Assembly: GCF_002744755.1 (NCBI RefSeq)
Contig: NZ_KZ319299.1
Span: forward strand, 1-64,000
Source: Leeuwenhoekiella nanhaiensis
Lineage (GTDB): Bacteria; Bacteroidota; Bacteroidia; Flavobacteriales; Flavobacteriaceae
Reading direction: 5' to 3'
Length of the DNA stretch: 64,000 bases
Of the stretch, positions 44,210 through 54,886 are shown piece by piece (the stretch's first letter is position 1; every line of letters starts with the position of its first letter). The notes under the pieces were generated by a model, which saw only the letters and a list, made by a program, of their open reading frames with translations, did no database searches and was not told the DNA's origin. Both the position numbers and the translations under genes were made by a program.

Positions 44210-44643
44210 GAAAAGTCTTAGTTTTTTTACTGTGTATCAGTTTAATAGCTGCGTTGATAGGGATTCGTGTTTATCAGGAGCATTTGTTTTATGACCCGCT
44301 TGTGCTGTTTTTCAAATCGGCTTATCTTTCGGAGAACACCTTGCCTCAATTGGATTTCGTTAAGCTGATGTTGCATACCGGCATCCGTTTTTGGCTGAAC
44401 GCATCCATCTCTATTGTTTTTATTGGTTTGCTTTTTCGCAGCCGCGAAAATTTTAAAATACTGCTACTCATTTATGCTGTGGCATTTGTAGTGCTTCTAA
44501 CGGCCTTCGCTTTAGTGCTGAAAAATTATAATATTGAGCTCAACCTGTTGCTGTTCTACATCCGGCGGTTTTTGATTCAGCCTATGTTGCTGCTTATTTT
44601 GCTTCCGGCATTTTATTACCAAAGGCTCAAGAGCAGGGCTTAG
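44206..44643 (+). CDS. Exosortase F system-associated membrane protein
   Basis: Protein of 145 aa starting within the last 4 bp of xrtF (ATGA). It has four hydrophobic segments and the FYDPLVLFFK and LNLLLFYIRRFLIQPMLLLILLPAFYYQ stretches typical of this XrtF partner family. Function unknown; the tight coupling suggests a complex with XrtF. Confidence 0.85.
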   Translation: MRKVLVFLLCISLIAALIGIRVYQEHLFYDPLVLFFKSAYLSENTLPQLDFVKLMLHTGIRFWLNASISIVFIGLLFRSRENFKILLLIYAVAFVVLLTAFALVLKNYNIELNLLLFYIRRFLIQPMLLLILLPAFYYQRLKSRA

Positions 44644-44677
44644 TTTGTATCTTTAGCCCGAATATTCAATTTATAAT

Positions 44678-45214
44678 ATGAAAAAACTAGTTATAGCAAG
44701 TTCAGTACTTGTGCTTTTAGCCTGCGGCGAAAAGAAAGCGAAATCAGAAACGGTGAGTGTTTCTGCTGATACAACTCAGGAGGAAGTGTATACGGGTAGC
44801 GAGCGTGAGGCGCAATTCGAAAACGAGCAGGTTGCTCAGGTTTATGATGATTATAATTTACTGAAAGTAGCCTTAGTCAATACCGATGCCGAAGCGGCAA
44901 AGGCTGCAGCCTCAAAAATGCTGGAAAGTATTAAAGCATTGGAAGGGGATACGGCTGATCTTTTGGTTACTGCTCAGGATATTGCTGCCGCGACTGATGT
45001 GAATATTCAGCGGGCTCGTTTTGAAGAGTTAACTGCTGAAGTTAAATCTTTAGTTGAGGCCAACATCACCTCCGGTAGTTTGTATTATCAGTATTGCCCA
45101 ATGGCTTTTGACGGGAAAGGGGCGTATTGGATTTCTAATGAGGAAAAAGTGTATAATCCGTATTTTGGAGATGTGATGCTCAATTGCGGTACGATTGATT
45201 CTAAGATTGAATAA
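44678..45214 (+). CDS. DUF3347 lipoprotein
   Basis: Protein of 178 aa with a lipoprotein signal (VIASSVLVLLACG). DUF3347 spans about 55-175: VYDDYNLLKVALVNTDAEAAKAAA, then the near-invariant YYQYCPMAFDGKGAYWISNEEKVYNPYFGDVMLNCG with Cys and Met residues. DUF3347 domains also occur at the end of some copper-efflux proteins, so metal binding is possible. It follows the exosortase pair by 34 bp; a direct link is not proven. Confidence 0.82.
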   Translation: MKKLVIASSVLVLLACGEKKAKSETVSVSADTTQEEVYTGSEREAQFENEQVAQVYDDYNLLKVALVNTDAEAAKAAASKMLESIKALEGDTADLLVTAQDIAAATDVNIQRARFEELTAEVKSLVEANITSGSLYYQYCPMAFDGKGAYWISNEEKVYNPYFGDVMLNCGTIDSKIE

Positions 45215-45248
45215 TCCTCTCCAGAGTCAGAATTAAAAGTTTAGCACT

Positions 45249-45282
45249 AAAAAAATCCCTTCAGAGAAATCTGAAGGGATTT
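45249..45282. terminator. Terminator between the DUF3347 gene and groEL
   Basis: AAATCCCTTCAGA and TCTGAAGGGATTT form a perfect 13-bp stem around GAAA. On the minus strand it is followed by a run of Ts (plus-strand A-run 45249-45255), so it ends groEL well; on the plus strand the T-run is weaker but it may also end the lipoprotein gene. Confidence 0.88.
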
Positions 45283-45305
45283 GATATTTAAGTGTACGTT
45301 TCGTA

Positions 45306-46997
<1,692 letters not shown>

Positions 46998-47014
46998 TTA
47001 AACAGAAGTTTGCA

Positions 47015-47290
47015 TTAGATGATCGCTAGGATGTCGTCTTCGCGCATCATCAGGTAGTCGTTTCCATCTAATTTTAATTCGGTACCCGAATATTTTCCGT
47101 AAAGAACCGTGTCGCCCACTTTTACGGTCATCTCGTGATCCTTTTTACCGCTTCCTACAGCTACAACTTTGCCTTGTTGAGGTTTTTCTTTTGCTGTTTC
47201 CGGAATGTAAAGGCCGGATGCTGTTTTAGTCTCGGCTGCCATTGGCTCTACCAAAACCCGATCTGAAAGAGGTTTAATATTTACTCCCAT
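47015..47290 (-). CDS. groS: Co-chaperonin GroES
   Basis: Protein of 91 aa forming the heptameric lid of Gro[45 protein letters not shown] covers the fold and the mobile loop. The last residues EDDILAII match the family end. It is the first gene of the groESL pair and lies behind the secG terminator, so it has its own promoter. Confidence 0.98.
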   Translation of the reverse strand: MGVNIKPLSDRVLVEPMAAETKTASGLYIPETAKEKPQQGKVVAVGSGKKDHEMTVKVGDTVLYGKYSGTELKLDGNDYLMMREDDILAII

Positions 47291-47340
47291 TTTTGTATGA
47301 ATTTTTAGTTATTAATTTTCTTAATTGTGACCACTAAAAG

Positions 47341-47374
47341 GCACAAAGTATGCCAGTCGAAGGAGGCTGACAAA
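47341..47374 (-). promoter_or_regulatory. Candidate promoter region of groESL
   Basis: On the minus strand TTTG (47371-47374), a 20-bp spacer and TACTTTG (47344-47350) resemble the Bacteroidota pattern with one base missing in the -7 box. The same segment also reads TGGCAT-N5-GTGC (47341-47355), which keeps the GG and GC pairs of a sigma-54 promoter at the correct 10-bp interval. Only one of the two readings can be the true one. Confidence 0.4.
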
Positions 47375-47380
47375 AAGGCA

Positions 47381-47409
47381 AAAAAAAGACCGCATTATTG
47401 CGGTCTTCT
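47381..47409 (-). terminator. Terminator of secG
   Basis: On the minus strand AAGACCGCA and TGCGGTCTT form a 9-bp stem with a short loop, followed by a run of Ts (plus-strand A-run 47381-47387). Confidence 0.85.
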
Positions 47410-47435
47410 AAATTATAGGATGACTAAACTGTCAC

Positions 47436-47780
47436 TTAGTTATTATCGGTGTCTGTTGCCGGAGCCGCGTCTGCAGGTGCAGGCTCTGTCAGGGGAACGA
47501 TGTTTTCTACATCTTCTCCTTCAATAATCTTAGACTCATTGCTTTCTCCACCTCCAAAAATGGTAACATTTGAAATCAAAATAAGCACTAAAAGAATGGT
47601 TGCAAGACCCCAGGTACTTTTGTCAAGAAAGTCTCCGGTCTTTTTAACTCCACCTATTTGCTGAGTGCCTCCGCCCCCAAAAGAAGAAGATAAACCGCCG
47701 CCTTTAGGATTTTGTACCATAATTACTACGATAAGTAGGAAGGCTACTATAATGATTAAAACTAAAAAGATTAAAAACAT
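47436..47780 (-). CDS. secG: Preprotein translocase subunit SecG
   Basis: Small SecYEG subunit of 114 aa. Two hydrophobic helices (LIFLVLIIIVAFLLIVVIMVQNPKGGGLSSSFGG and WGLATILLVLILISNVTIF) enclose the Gly/Ser-rich loop with NPKGGGLSSSFGG. The acidic C-terminal extension (about 35 residues) is longer than in enteric SecG. Last gene of the miaB-started run. Confidence 0.93.
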   Translation of the reverse strand: MFLIFLVLIIIVAFLLIVVIMVQNPKGGGLSSSFGGGGTQQIGGVKKTGDFLDKSTWGLATILLVLILISNVTIFGGGESNESKIIEGEDVENIVPLTEPAPADAAPATDTDNN

Positions 47781-47832
47781 CTGATATTCAATTTATGAGT
47801 TGCGGTTTCCTGCTTTATCTACCGCGGTTTAA

Positions 47833-48759
47833 CTATTTATTTTCCTGCAATTGTTCTATTGCCCGAATTTGGTCTGCAAAGAAACCACTTTTTTCCGGAT
47901 ATTTCAAACTTAAAATTTTATAGGCTTGTTTTGCTTTTGCATAGTTTTTTTGCTCCACATAAACCCGGGCCAAAGTCTCGGTCATCAGGCTATCACTGGG
48001 CTTAAAGCGATCTTCTAAATCAGTCTTTTTAAAACCGGTATCTGGCGGACTTACTTTTATCTTGGGATTGGTTTCTATAAAACGGTCTATAAGCTCCAGT
48101 CGGCGCGCGCGATCGGGATCCTCTTCGGTTATTGTTTGCTCCGTAATCGGGGCTTGTGGTTCTTCTTTTTCTTCGGAAACTTGCGTTTCGGTTATTTGGG
48201 GCTCCTCAATATCAGCCGGTGAAGGTTCCCGATTGATTTTATTAAAGGAAGTAAGCTTTAGCCATTCGCTAAAGGAATGTGTTTCCTTTTTATTGAACTC
48301 AAGGGGTTTGCCTACCTGCAACTGTTCTTCGGGAGTTTGATCTTCCTTATTTTTCTCCTCAGTGGGTTCTTTCGGTACAAAAAATTCCGGGTCAAGTACC
48401 CTATGGGCTTTATCAACCTCTTCGGCTTCTAATTGAGCCGAAACATCGGTAAACTCAAAAACAGCCATGTTTTTAAGATGCGCTTCCTGATTTTTAATCT
48501 GCTCACTTACCTGAGTCTGATTAAAAAAGTCTGAAGTGATGTAGTCAAAGAGTACGCTGCGATCCTGGGTGTAGGCTGCGGTTTTTTTAAGCTCGGTGTT
48601 ATACAGGTAGCTGTCATCATTTTTCAGGCCTTTGAGATAAAGCGCACGTGCTGCCTGAAAAAAAGGATATTCCTTTACCAGATTTCGCAACTCCATAGAC
48701 TCCTCGCCGGTAATGCGGTCAGGGTGTTCCAGAAGGTATGTAAAGGTTTTGGTTTGCAT
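47833..48759 (-). CDS. Hypothetical protein with a C-terminal TPR-like segment
   Basis: Protein of 308 aa. The N-terminus (YLLEHPDRITGEESMELRNLVKEYPFFQAARALYLKGLK) is a conserved helical module of Bacteroidota. The middle (about 110-240) is low-complexity and rich in Glu, Pro and Thr. The C-terminus has one TPR-like unit (TETLARVYVEQKNYAKAKQAYKILSLKYP). No signal peptide. It sits between lptE and secG (9-bp and 52-bp gaps). Function unknown. Confidence 0.7.
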   Translation of the reverse strand: MQTKTFTYLLEHPDRITGEESMELRNLVKEYPFFQAARALYLKGLKNDDSYLYNTELKKTAAYTQDRSVLFDYITSDFFNQTQVSEQIKNQEAHLKNMAVFEFTDVSAQLEAEEVDKAHRVLDPEFFVPKEPTEEKNKEDQTPEEQLQVGKPLEFNKKETHSFSEWLKLTSFNKINREPSPADIEEPQITETQVSEEKEEPQAPITEQTITEEDPDRARRLELIDRFIETNPKIKVSPPDTGFKKTDLEDRFKPSDSLMTETLARVYVEQKNYAKAKQAYKILSLKYPEKSGFFADQIRAIEQLQENK

Positions 48760-48768
48760 ACTAAAGAG

Positions 48769-49284
48769 TTACCAGTTTGCCAGCGATGCCTGAAAAATAT
48801 CCTGGGTTATCCGTTCAAAAATTTCCTCAAGTGCACTATCTAACGCAGAACCTACGGGCTGCGCGTTACCGGGTATGTCAACAAAAAAGGAGAAGCGCTT
48901 CTCGAAATCTGCGCTTCCGTCTTCAATCGTTTTGTTGGTAAAGCTGCAGAGCACCACAATGGTCAAACGTGTTTGTGCTGCCACATTATCTGAGGTCGCT
49001 GTTTGCGGCGCGAAATAATAGTCTATGATTTCGCCTGTATATACCAAATCGGCCTGATTAATATTGGTTGTGAGATTAAGGCTGGTTTGGTTTTGAATTA
49101 GATCCTGCAGGGCAAACGTAAAACGCTGGTCAATACCCGGTTCTACTACTGCGGCTGTATTCTGAAAGAAAGGAACTGCAAAGGTCGTTGCGCTACCTAT
49201 GTTTGCTCCTGTAAACGAATAAAACCCGCAACTGTTAAACGTTAAAAGGCTTAAGAATAAAAAAGTCAGTTTGAGTTTTGTCAT
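48769..49284 (-). CDS. lptE: LPS-assembly lipoprotein LptE
   Basis: Protein of 171 aa with a lipoprotein signal (FLFLSLLTFNSCGFYSF). The Bacteroidota LptE pattern is visible: TFAVPFFQNTAAVVEPGIDQRFTFALQDLIQNQTSLNLT and ADLVYTGEIIDYYFAPQ. LptE plugs the LptD outer-membrane barrel. It lies in one run with the sigma-54 activator upstream (41-bp gap). Confidence 0.85.
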   Translation of the reverse strand: MTKLKLTFLFLSLLTFNSCGFYSFTGANIGSATTFAVPFFQNTAAVVEPGIDQRFTFALQDLIQNQTSLNLTTNINQADLVYTGEIIDYYFAPQTATSDNVAAQTRLTIVVLCSFTNKTIEDGSADFEKRFSFFVDIPGNAQPVGSALDSALEEIFERITQDIFQASLANW

Positions 49285-49325
49285 AGTTGCGTTTACTAAA
49301 AGGTGTATACAGTAAAACGGATTGA

Positions 49326-50579
49326 TTATAAATCGTATTGTTTAATCTTACGGTACAGGGTGCGCTCGCTGATGCCGAGTTCTTTTGCTGCTGCTTTGCG
49401 CTTGCCGTTATGGCGTTCCAGAGATTTTTCAATCAGTTCCAGTTCTTTTTCTTGAAGCGAAAGCGTTTCTTCTTCCTCCACGTCTTCGGCAAAATGATAT
49501 TTGTCGGAAACCGGAGCGCTCACAACAGACTCCTGTGGAATCTGAAGCACCTCGGTGATATCTTCAGCACTCTCAAAAGCATCGGTGTCTTCTTCCTGAT
49601 AAATCTTCTTGATCAGTGATTTGTTTTCTTCCCTTACCGAAGCGTTGTTTCCATTTTCCATCAACTCCAGCGTCAGCTTTTTGAGGTCATTCAGGTCACT
49701 TTTCATATCAAAAAGCACTTTGTAAAGAATCTCGCGTTCGCTGCTGAAGTCGCTTTCTCCTTTTTTGCTTCCTACGACTGCGGGCAGGTTTGCCCCGGTA
49801 TCGGGTAAATAGGCGCGTAATTTCTCTAAAGTAATGCTCCGGTTTTGCTCCAGTACCGAAATTTGCTCGGCCACATTACGCAATTGTCTGATGTTCCCAG
49901 ACCAGCGGTATTTCAGCAAAAGCTGAACCGCGTCATCTTCAAGCCTGATGGTAGGCATTTTGTATTTGCTGGCAAAGTCTGAAGCAAACTTTCTGAACAA
50001 CAAATGAATATCGTCTTTACGGTCACGCAGGGGCGGAAGATTGATCTCAACCGTACTCAGGCGGTAGTATAAATCTTCCCTGAATTTCTCCTGATTGATA
50101 GCCTCAAACATTTTTACGTTTGTAGCGGCTACGATGCGTACATCGGTTTTTTGGGTTTTTGATGAACCCACTTTTAGGAATTCGCCGTTTTCCAAAACAC
50201 GAAGTAAGCGTACCTGGGTGGGAAGCGGCAGTTCGCCCACTTCATCCAAAAAGATGGTCCCGCCATCAGCCTCTTCAAAATATCCGCTTCGGGTTGATGT
50301 AGCGCCGGTAAAGGCTCCTTTTTCGTGACCAAAAAGTTCACTGTCAATGGTTCCTTCGGGGATGGCGCCGCAGTTTACGGCAATGTATTTATTGTGTTTG
50401 CGATGAGAAAGCGCGTGTATGATACGCGGAATACTTTCTTTACCCACCCCGCTTTCACCGGTAACCAAAACCGAAATATCTGTAGGTGCCACCTGAATGG
50501 CTTTTTCTATTGATCGATTGAGTTTGGGATCATCACCTATGATACCAAAACGTTGTTTAATCGCGTGAACTGATTCCAT
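49326..50579 (-). CDS. Sigma-54-dependent transcriptional activator without receiver domain
   Basis: Protein of 417 aa. The AAA+ domain starts almost at residue 10: Walker A GESGVGKE (41-48), the sigma-54 contact loop GAFTGA (88-93), Walker B in GTIFLDEVGEL and WSGNIRQLRNV. A Fis-type helix-turn-helix ends the protein (NGKRKAAAKELGISERTLYRKIK). No response-regulator or sensory domain is present; an acidic linker (about 275-385) separates AAA+ and HTH. Activity must therefore be set by abundance or by another protein. Target genes are unknown. 9 bp behind miaB. Confidence 0.92.
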   Translation of the reverse strand: MESVHAIKQRFGIIGDDPKLNRSIEKAIQVAPTDISVLVTGESGVGKESIPRIIHALSHRKHNKYIAVNCGAIPEGTIDSELFGHEKGAFTGATSTRSGYFEEADGGTIFLDEVGELPLPTQVRLLRVLENGEFLKVGSSKTQKTDVRIVAATNVKMFEAINQEKFREDLYYRLSTVEINLPPLRDRKDDIHLLFRKFASDFASKYKMPTIRLEDDAVQLLLKYRWSGNIRQLRNVAEQISVLEQNRSITLEKLRAYLPDTGANLPAVVGSKKGESDFSSEREILYKVLFDMKSDLNDLKKLTLELMENGNNASVREENKSLIKKIYQEEDTDAFESAEDITEVLQIPQESVVSAPVSDKYHFAEDVEEEETLSLQEKELELIEKSLERHNGKRKAAAKELGISERTLYRKIKQYDL

Positions 50580-50588
50580 AGTTTGTCC

Positions 50589-52034
50589 TTAGTTATTGTC
50601 TGAATAGCCCACAGCCTTACCTAAAAGGGTGGTGCTGGTGCAATCTAAAATTTCTACGTTTACAAAATCTCCTACTTTATAGTGTTCTTTTGGGAAAACA
50701 GCTACCGTGTTTTGAGTCGTACGACCCATCCACTCGGCATCACTTTTCTTCGACTCCTTTTCGATCAGTACTTCTACTGTTTTGCCCAGCTGTTTTTTGG
50801 TGTTGTATAATGAATGCTTTTGCTGAAGGGCGATGATTTCGGCAAGTCGTTCTTTTTTAACCGCTAGAGGCACATCGTCTTCCAGTTTTCGTGCAGCTAA
50901 AGTTCCGGGACGCTCGCTGTAGGCAAACATAAACCCAAAATCGTATTTTACGTATTCCATCAGGCTTAGCGTGTCCTGATGATCGGCATCGGTTTCGGTT
51001 GGGAAGCCGGTGATCATATCCTGAGAAATCGCACAGTCTGGAATAATCTCACGAATGCTGTCAATTAAATCAAAATATTCCTGACGCGTATGCAGGCGGT
51101 TCATTTCCTTAAGAATGCGGTCGCTACCACTTTGTACAGGCAAGTGAATGTACTTGCAAATATTGGGGTATTTAGCCATTGTTCTAATCACGTCAAGTGT
51201 CATATCCTGAGGGTTAGAAGTCGAAAAGCGAATGCGCATTTTAGGTTGGGCCTCAGCAACCATTGCAAGCAGGCCGGCAAAATTTACCGCGGTAGCCTTG
51301 GCCATATCGCTTGCTTTTTCAAAGTCTTTCTTGAGTCCGCCGCCGTACCATAAAAAGCTGTCTACATTTTGACCAAGAAGGGTCACTTCTTTAAAGCCTT
51401 TTGCTGCAAGATCATTTACTTCCTCTACAATACTTTGTGGGTCGCGGCTGCGCTCACGTCCACGCGTAAAAGGAACCACGCAGAAAGTACACATATTATC
51501 GCAGCCTCGGGTGATGCTCACAAAGGCGGTCACCCCGTTACTTTGCAAACGCACCGGAGCGATATCGCCGTAGGTTTCTTCTTTAGAAAGAATCACGTTT
51601 ATGGCGTCACGGCCTTCTTCGACCTCGCTTAATAAATTAGGTAAATCTTTATAGGCATCAGGACCTACAACAAGATCGACGATTTTTTCTTCTTCGAGGA
51701 ATTTGCTTTTAAGACGTTCTGCCATACAGCCTAGAACACCAACTTTCATAGCCGGATTTACTTTCTTTACGGCATTGTATTTTTCCAGACGCTTACGTAC
51801 AGTTTGCTCGGCTTTATCACGAATGGAGCAGGTGTTTACCAAAACAAGATCTGCATCTTCAAGCGACTGCGTGGTATTATAGCCTTCCTTAGAAAGGATA
51901 GATGCGACAATCTCACTGTCGCTAAAATTCATCTGGCAACCGTAGCTTTCAATAAATAACTTCTTGGTGTTGGCCGATTGAGGCTCGAGTACGAGGGCTT
52001 CTCCTTGTTTTTTTTCGTCAATAATCTTCTCCAT
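50589..52034 (-). CDS. miaB: tRNA-2-methylthio-N6-dimethylallyladenosine synthase MiaB
   Basis: Radical-SAM methylthiotransferase of 481 aa acting on i6A37 of tRNAs. The N-terminal UPF0004 domain has the auxiliary cluster Cys33, Cys69 and Cys103. The radical-SAM motif is CDNMCTFC (Cys178, Cys182, Cys185). A TRAM domain ends the protein. It opens the run miaB-activator-lptE-TPR-secG and has a strong promoter upstream. Confidence 0.96.
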   Translation of the reverse strand: MEKIIDEKKQGEALVLEPQSANTKKLFIESYGCQMNFSDSEIVASILSKEGYNTTQSLEDADLVLVNTCSIRDKAEQTVRKRLEKYNAVKKVNPAMKVGVLGCMAERLKSKFLEEEKIVDLVVGPDAYKDLPNLLSEVEEGRDAINVILSKEETYGDIAPVRLQSNGVTAFVSITRGCDNMCTFCVVPFTRGRERSRDPQSIVEEVNDLAAKGFKEVTLLGQNVDSFLWYGGGLKKDFEKASDMAKATAVNFAGLLAMVAEAQPKMRIRFSTSNPQDMTLDVIRTMAKYPNICKYIHLPVQSGSDRILKEMNRLHTRQEYFDLIDSIREIIPDCAISQDMITGFPTETDADHQDTLSLMEYVKYDFGFMFAYSERPGTLAARKLEDDVPLAVKKERLAEIIALQQKHSLYNTKKQLGKTVEVLIEKESKKSDAEWMGRTTQNTVAVFPKEHYKVGDFVNVEILDCTSTTLLGKAVGYSDNN

Positions 52035-52062
52035 AAACTAACTGCTTCCTTAAAATAGTGGG

Positions 52063-52093
52063 CAAAGATACAATTAAGCCCACTTGTGACAAA
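52063..52093 (-). promoter_or_regulatory. Promoter of the miaB run
   Basis: On the minus strand TTTG (52090-52093), 19 bp and TATCTTTG (52063-52070) match the Bacteroidota consensus perfectly. GTGGGC/GCCCAC arms (52058-52063 and 52078-52083) flank the -7 box and could be an operator, though the arms are short. Confidence 0.75.
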
Positions 52094-52260
52094 GTGTCAT
52101 TACTGTATTCTTTGCAGGTTTTGTGGATGGTTGTGTCTTAATAGGAAAAATGCAGCGCTACAGGCTAAAAAAGATTATTTTCTGCAAATTTTGTTTAAGT
52201 TCGTTGCTTAATTTTTAGACAAACTAGAGCCTGTGTCAAGCCGCTATAATGAGCTTGCGG

Positions 52261-52290
52261 GTTGGGATAATAAAATTTCTACTACTTTTG
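52261..52290 (+). promoter_or_regulatory. Promoter of topA
   Basis: GTTG (52261-52264), 18 bp and TACTTTTG (52283-52290) match the consensus. The leader to the topA start is about 65 nt. The rest of the 326-bp divergent gap (52035-52360) shows no gene. Confidence 0.65.
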
Positions 52291-52360
52291 TCTATCTCAA
52301 GTCAGAAATAGATTGGCTTGTGGCCCCTTTAAAAAGGGCAAATAGCTTCAAAAAATCACT

Positions 52361-54883
52361 ATGGCAAAAAATCTGGTAATTGTTGAGTCACCTGCGAAAG
52401 CAAAGACGATAGAAAAGTTTTTAGGAAAGGAATTCAAGGTCGAGAGTAGCTTTGGGCATATCGCAGATTTGCCTACTAAAGAACTTGGCGTTGATGTGGA
52501 AGGTGATTTTAAACCCAAATACACAGTTAATAAAGACAAGAAATCTGTTGTAAAGAAACTGAAAGATCTCGCAAGCAAAGCTGAAATGGTATGGCTGGCG
52601 AGTGATGAGGACCGCGAGGGAGAGGCTATTGCCTGGCATTTGGCTGAAGAATTAGATTTAGACAAAAAGAAAACCAAGCGAATTGTTTTTTCAGAGATTA
52701 CCAAAAAGGCAATTTTAAGAGCTATTGAAAACCCGAGAGAGATTGATTACAATCTCGTTAACGCTCAGCAGGCGCGCAGGGTACTTGACCGTTTGGTAGG
52801 ATACGAGATTTCGCCGGTTTTATGGCGAAAAGTTAAAGGCGGACTTTCAGCAGGGCGCGTACAATCCGTATCAGTACGTTTGATTGTGGAGCGTGAACGT
52901 GAGATTCAGGCTTTTAATACGGAAGATTATTTTAGGGTAGATGCAGAGTTTGCAAATGCTGAAGGAAAGACTTTAAAAGCAAAACTTCCTAAAAACCTCG
53001 AAAACCGGAAGGAGGCTGAGGCTTTTTTAAATGCTAACGCCAGTGCTACTTTCAAGGTAGATGCACTGACTACCAAACCGGCTAAGAAGGCGCCGGCACC
53101 ACCTTTTACGACTTCAACGCTTCAGCAGGAAGCTTCACGTAAACTGTACTTTTCGGTGAGTAAGACGATGACTCTTGCGCAACGTCTCTATGAAGCGGGT
53201 CTTATTACGTATATGAGAACCGATAGTGTTAACCTTTCGCAGGATGCGAAACAGGGAGCGGCAGATGAGATTGTTGCAGCCTACGGTCAAAAATACCATA
53301 AGGAGCGTAATTATAAAGGAAAAAGCAAGGGAGCTCAGGAAGCTCACGAAGCTATTAGACCTACCGATTTTAGTAAGCACAGCGTAAATCTCGATCGGGA
53401 TCAGGCGCGTTTATACGAACTGATCTGGAAACGCGCCATTGCCTCGCAGATGAGCGAAGCGCAATTAGAGCGTACCAATGTTCAGATCGCCTCTTCAAAC
53501 CATCCGTCTAACTTCACTGCAAATGGTGAGGTGATTAAATTTGACGGATTCTTAAAAGTATATCTGGAGGGAACAGATGATGAAGATCAGGAAGAAAGCG
53601 GAATCCTTCCTCCGTTAAAAGAAGGGGAGCAGCTTGATAATCTTTGGATCACAGCGACAGAACGCTTCACCAGACCACCTTATCGCTACACGGAAGCTTC
53701 TTTGGTTAAGAAGCTGGAAGAATTGGGTATAGGGCGTCCTTCTACCTATGCGCCTACCATTACCACAATTCAGAACAGAAAATATATCGAGAAAGGTAAT
53801 GTTGAAGGCACCGAGCGTGAGTACGATCTGCTTACGCTTAAAAAAGGAAGTATTAAGGCTAAAAAACTCACCGAAAAAGTAGGTTCAGATAAAGGTAAAT
53901 TGGTACCTACCGATGTAGGTATGGTGGTGAATGACTTTCTGGTTAATCACTTTGAAAATATTCTCGATTACAATTTTACCGCTAAGGTAGAACAGGACTT
54001 TGACGAGATCGCGGAAGGAAACGAGGAATGGACCAAGATGATGAAAGACTTCTATAAAGACTTTCATCCGCAAGTTAAAGATGTGGCTGAAAATGCAGAA
54101 CGTGAGGTAGGGGAGCGTGTATTGGGGACTGATCCTAAAACCGGGAAACCGGTAAGTGTACGACTAGGTAAATACGGTGCGATGGTGCAGATAGGTTCTG
54201 TAGAAGACGATGAGAAACCTCAGTTTGCAGGTCTTTTGCCTGATCAACAGTTGGAAAGCATCACCTTTGAAGAAGCTATGGATTTATTCAAGCTTCCACG
54301 GGAATTGGGTGAGTATGAAGGCGAAGCCGTTGAGGTTAATAACGGTCGTTATGGTCCTTACGTTAAGTTTGGAAAAAACTTTGTTTCCCTACCTAAAGGC
54401 CGTGATCCACTCGAAGTGGAATTTGATGAGGCCGTAAAATACATAAAGGAAAAGCAAAAGGCAGATGCTCCTATTTATGAATACGAAGACAAGCCGGTAA
54501 CTAAAGGTGTTGGCCGTTTCGGTCCCTTTATAAAATGGAATGGAATTTTTATCAATGTCAATAAGAAATACGATTTTGATAATTTGTCTGAAGATGATCT
54601 TATTCAGTTAATCGAAGACAAGAAGCAAAAAGAAAAGGATAAGATAATCCACGATTTCAAAGACGAGGGTATTCGAGTAGAAAAAGCGCGTTGGGGCAGG
54701 TCAAATATCATTAAAGGTAAGACTAAAATTGAATTGCCTAAGACCGTTGACGCGGCTAAGCTTACGCTTGAGGAGGTTAAAGATATTTTGGAGAAGCAAG
54801 GACCTAAGCCTAAGAAAAAAGCGGCTTCAAAGACTGCCAAAAAGAAAACAACCCGTAAAAAGACAACCGCAAAAAAGAAGTAA
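52361..54883 (+). CDS. topA: DNA topoisomerase I
   Basis: Type IA topoisomerase of 840 aa that relaxes negative supercoils. TOPRIM lies at the N-terminus (VIVESPAKAKTIEKFLG; SDEDREGEAIAWHL). The active-site Tyr is in GLITYMRTDSVNLS (Tyr284). The family's C-terminal zinc fingers are replaced by Topo_C repeats (GRYGPYVKFGKNFVSLPKG; GRFGPFIKWNGIFINVNKKY) and a Lys-rich tail, as usual in Bacteroidota. The arginase-fold gene begins 4 bp later. Confidence 0.96.
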   Translation: MAKNLVIVESPAKAKTIEKFLGKEFKVESSFGHIADLPTKELGVDVEGDFKPKYTVNKDKKSVVKKLKDLASKAEMVWLASDEDREGEAIAWHLAEELDLDKKKTKRIVFSEITKKAILRAIENPREIDYNLVNAQQARRVLDRLVGYEISPVLWRKVKGGLSAGRVQSVSVRLIVEREREIQAFNTEDYFRVDAEFANAEGKTLKAKLPKNLENRKEAEAFLNANASATFKVDALTTKPAKKAPAPPFTTSTLQQEASRKLYFSVSKTMTLAQRLYEAGLITYMRTDSVNLSQDAKQGAADEIVAAYGQKYHKERNYKGKSKGAQEAHEAIRPTDFSKHSVNLDRDQARLYELIWKRAIASQMSEAQLERTNVQIASSNHPSNFTANGEVIKFDGFLKVYLEGTDDEDQEESGILPPLKEGEQLDNLWITATERFTRPPYRYTEASLVKKLEELGIGRPSTYAPTITTIQNRKYIEKGNVEGTEREYDLLTLKKGSIKAKKLTEKVGSDKGKLVPTDVGMVVNDFLVNHFENILDYNFTAKVEQDFDEIAEGNEEWTKMMKDFYKDFHPQVKDVAENAEREVGERVLGTDPKTGKPVSVRLGKYGAMVQIGSVEDDEKPQFAGLLPDQQLESITFEEAMDLFKLPRELGEYEGEAVEVNNGRYGPYVKFGKNFVSLPKGRDPLEVEFDEAVKYIKEKQKADAPIYEYEDKPVTKGVGRFGPFIKWNGIFINVNKKYDFDNLSEDDLIQLIEDKKQKEKDKIIHDFKDEGIRVEKARWGRSNIIKGKTKIELPKTVDAAKLTLEEVKDILEKQGPKPKKKAASKTAKKKTTRKKTTAKKK

Positions 54884-54886
54884 TTC

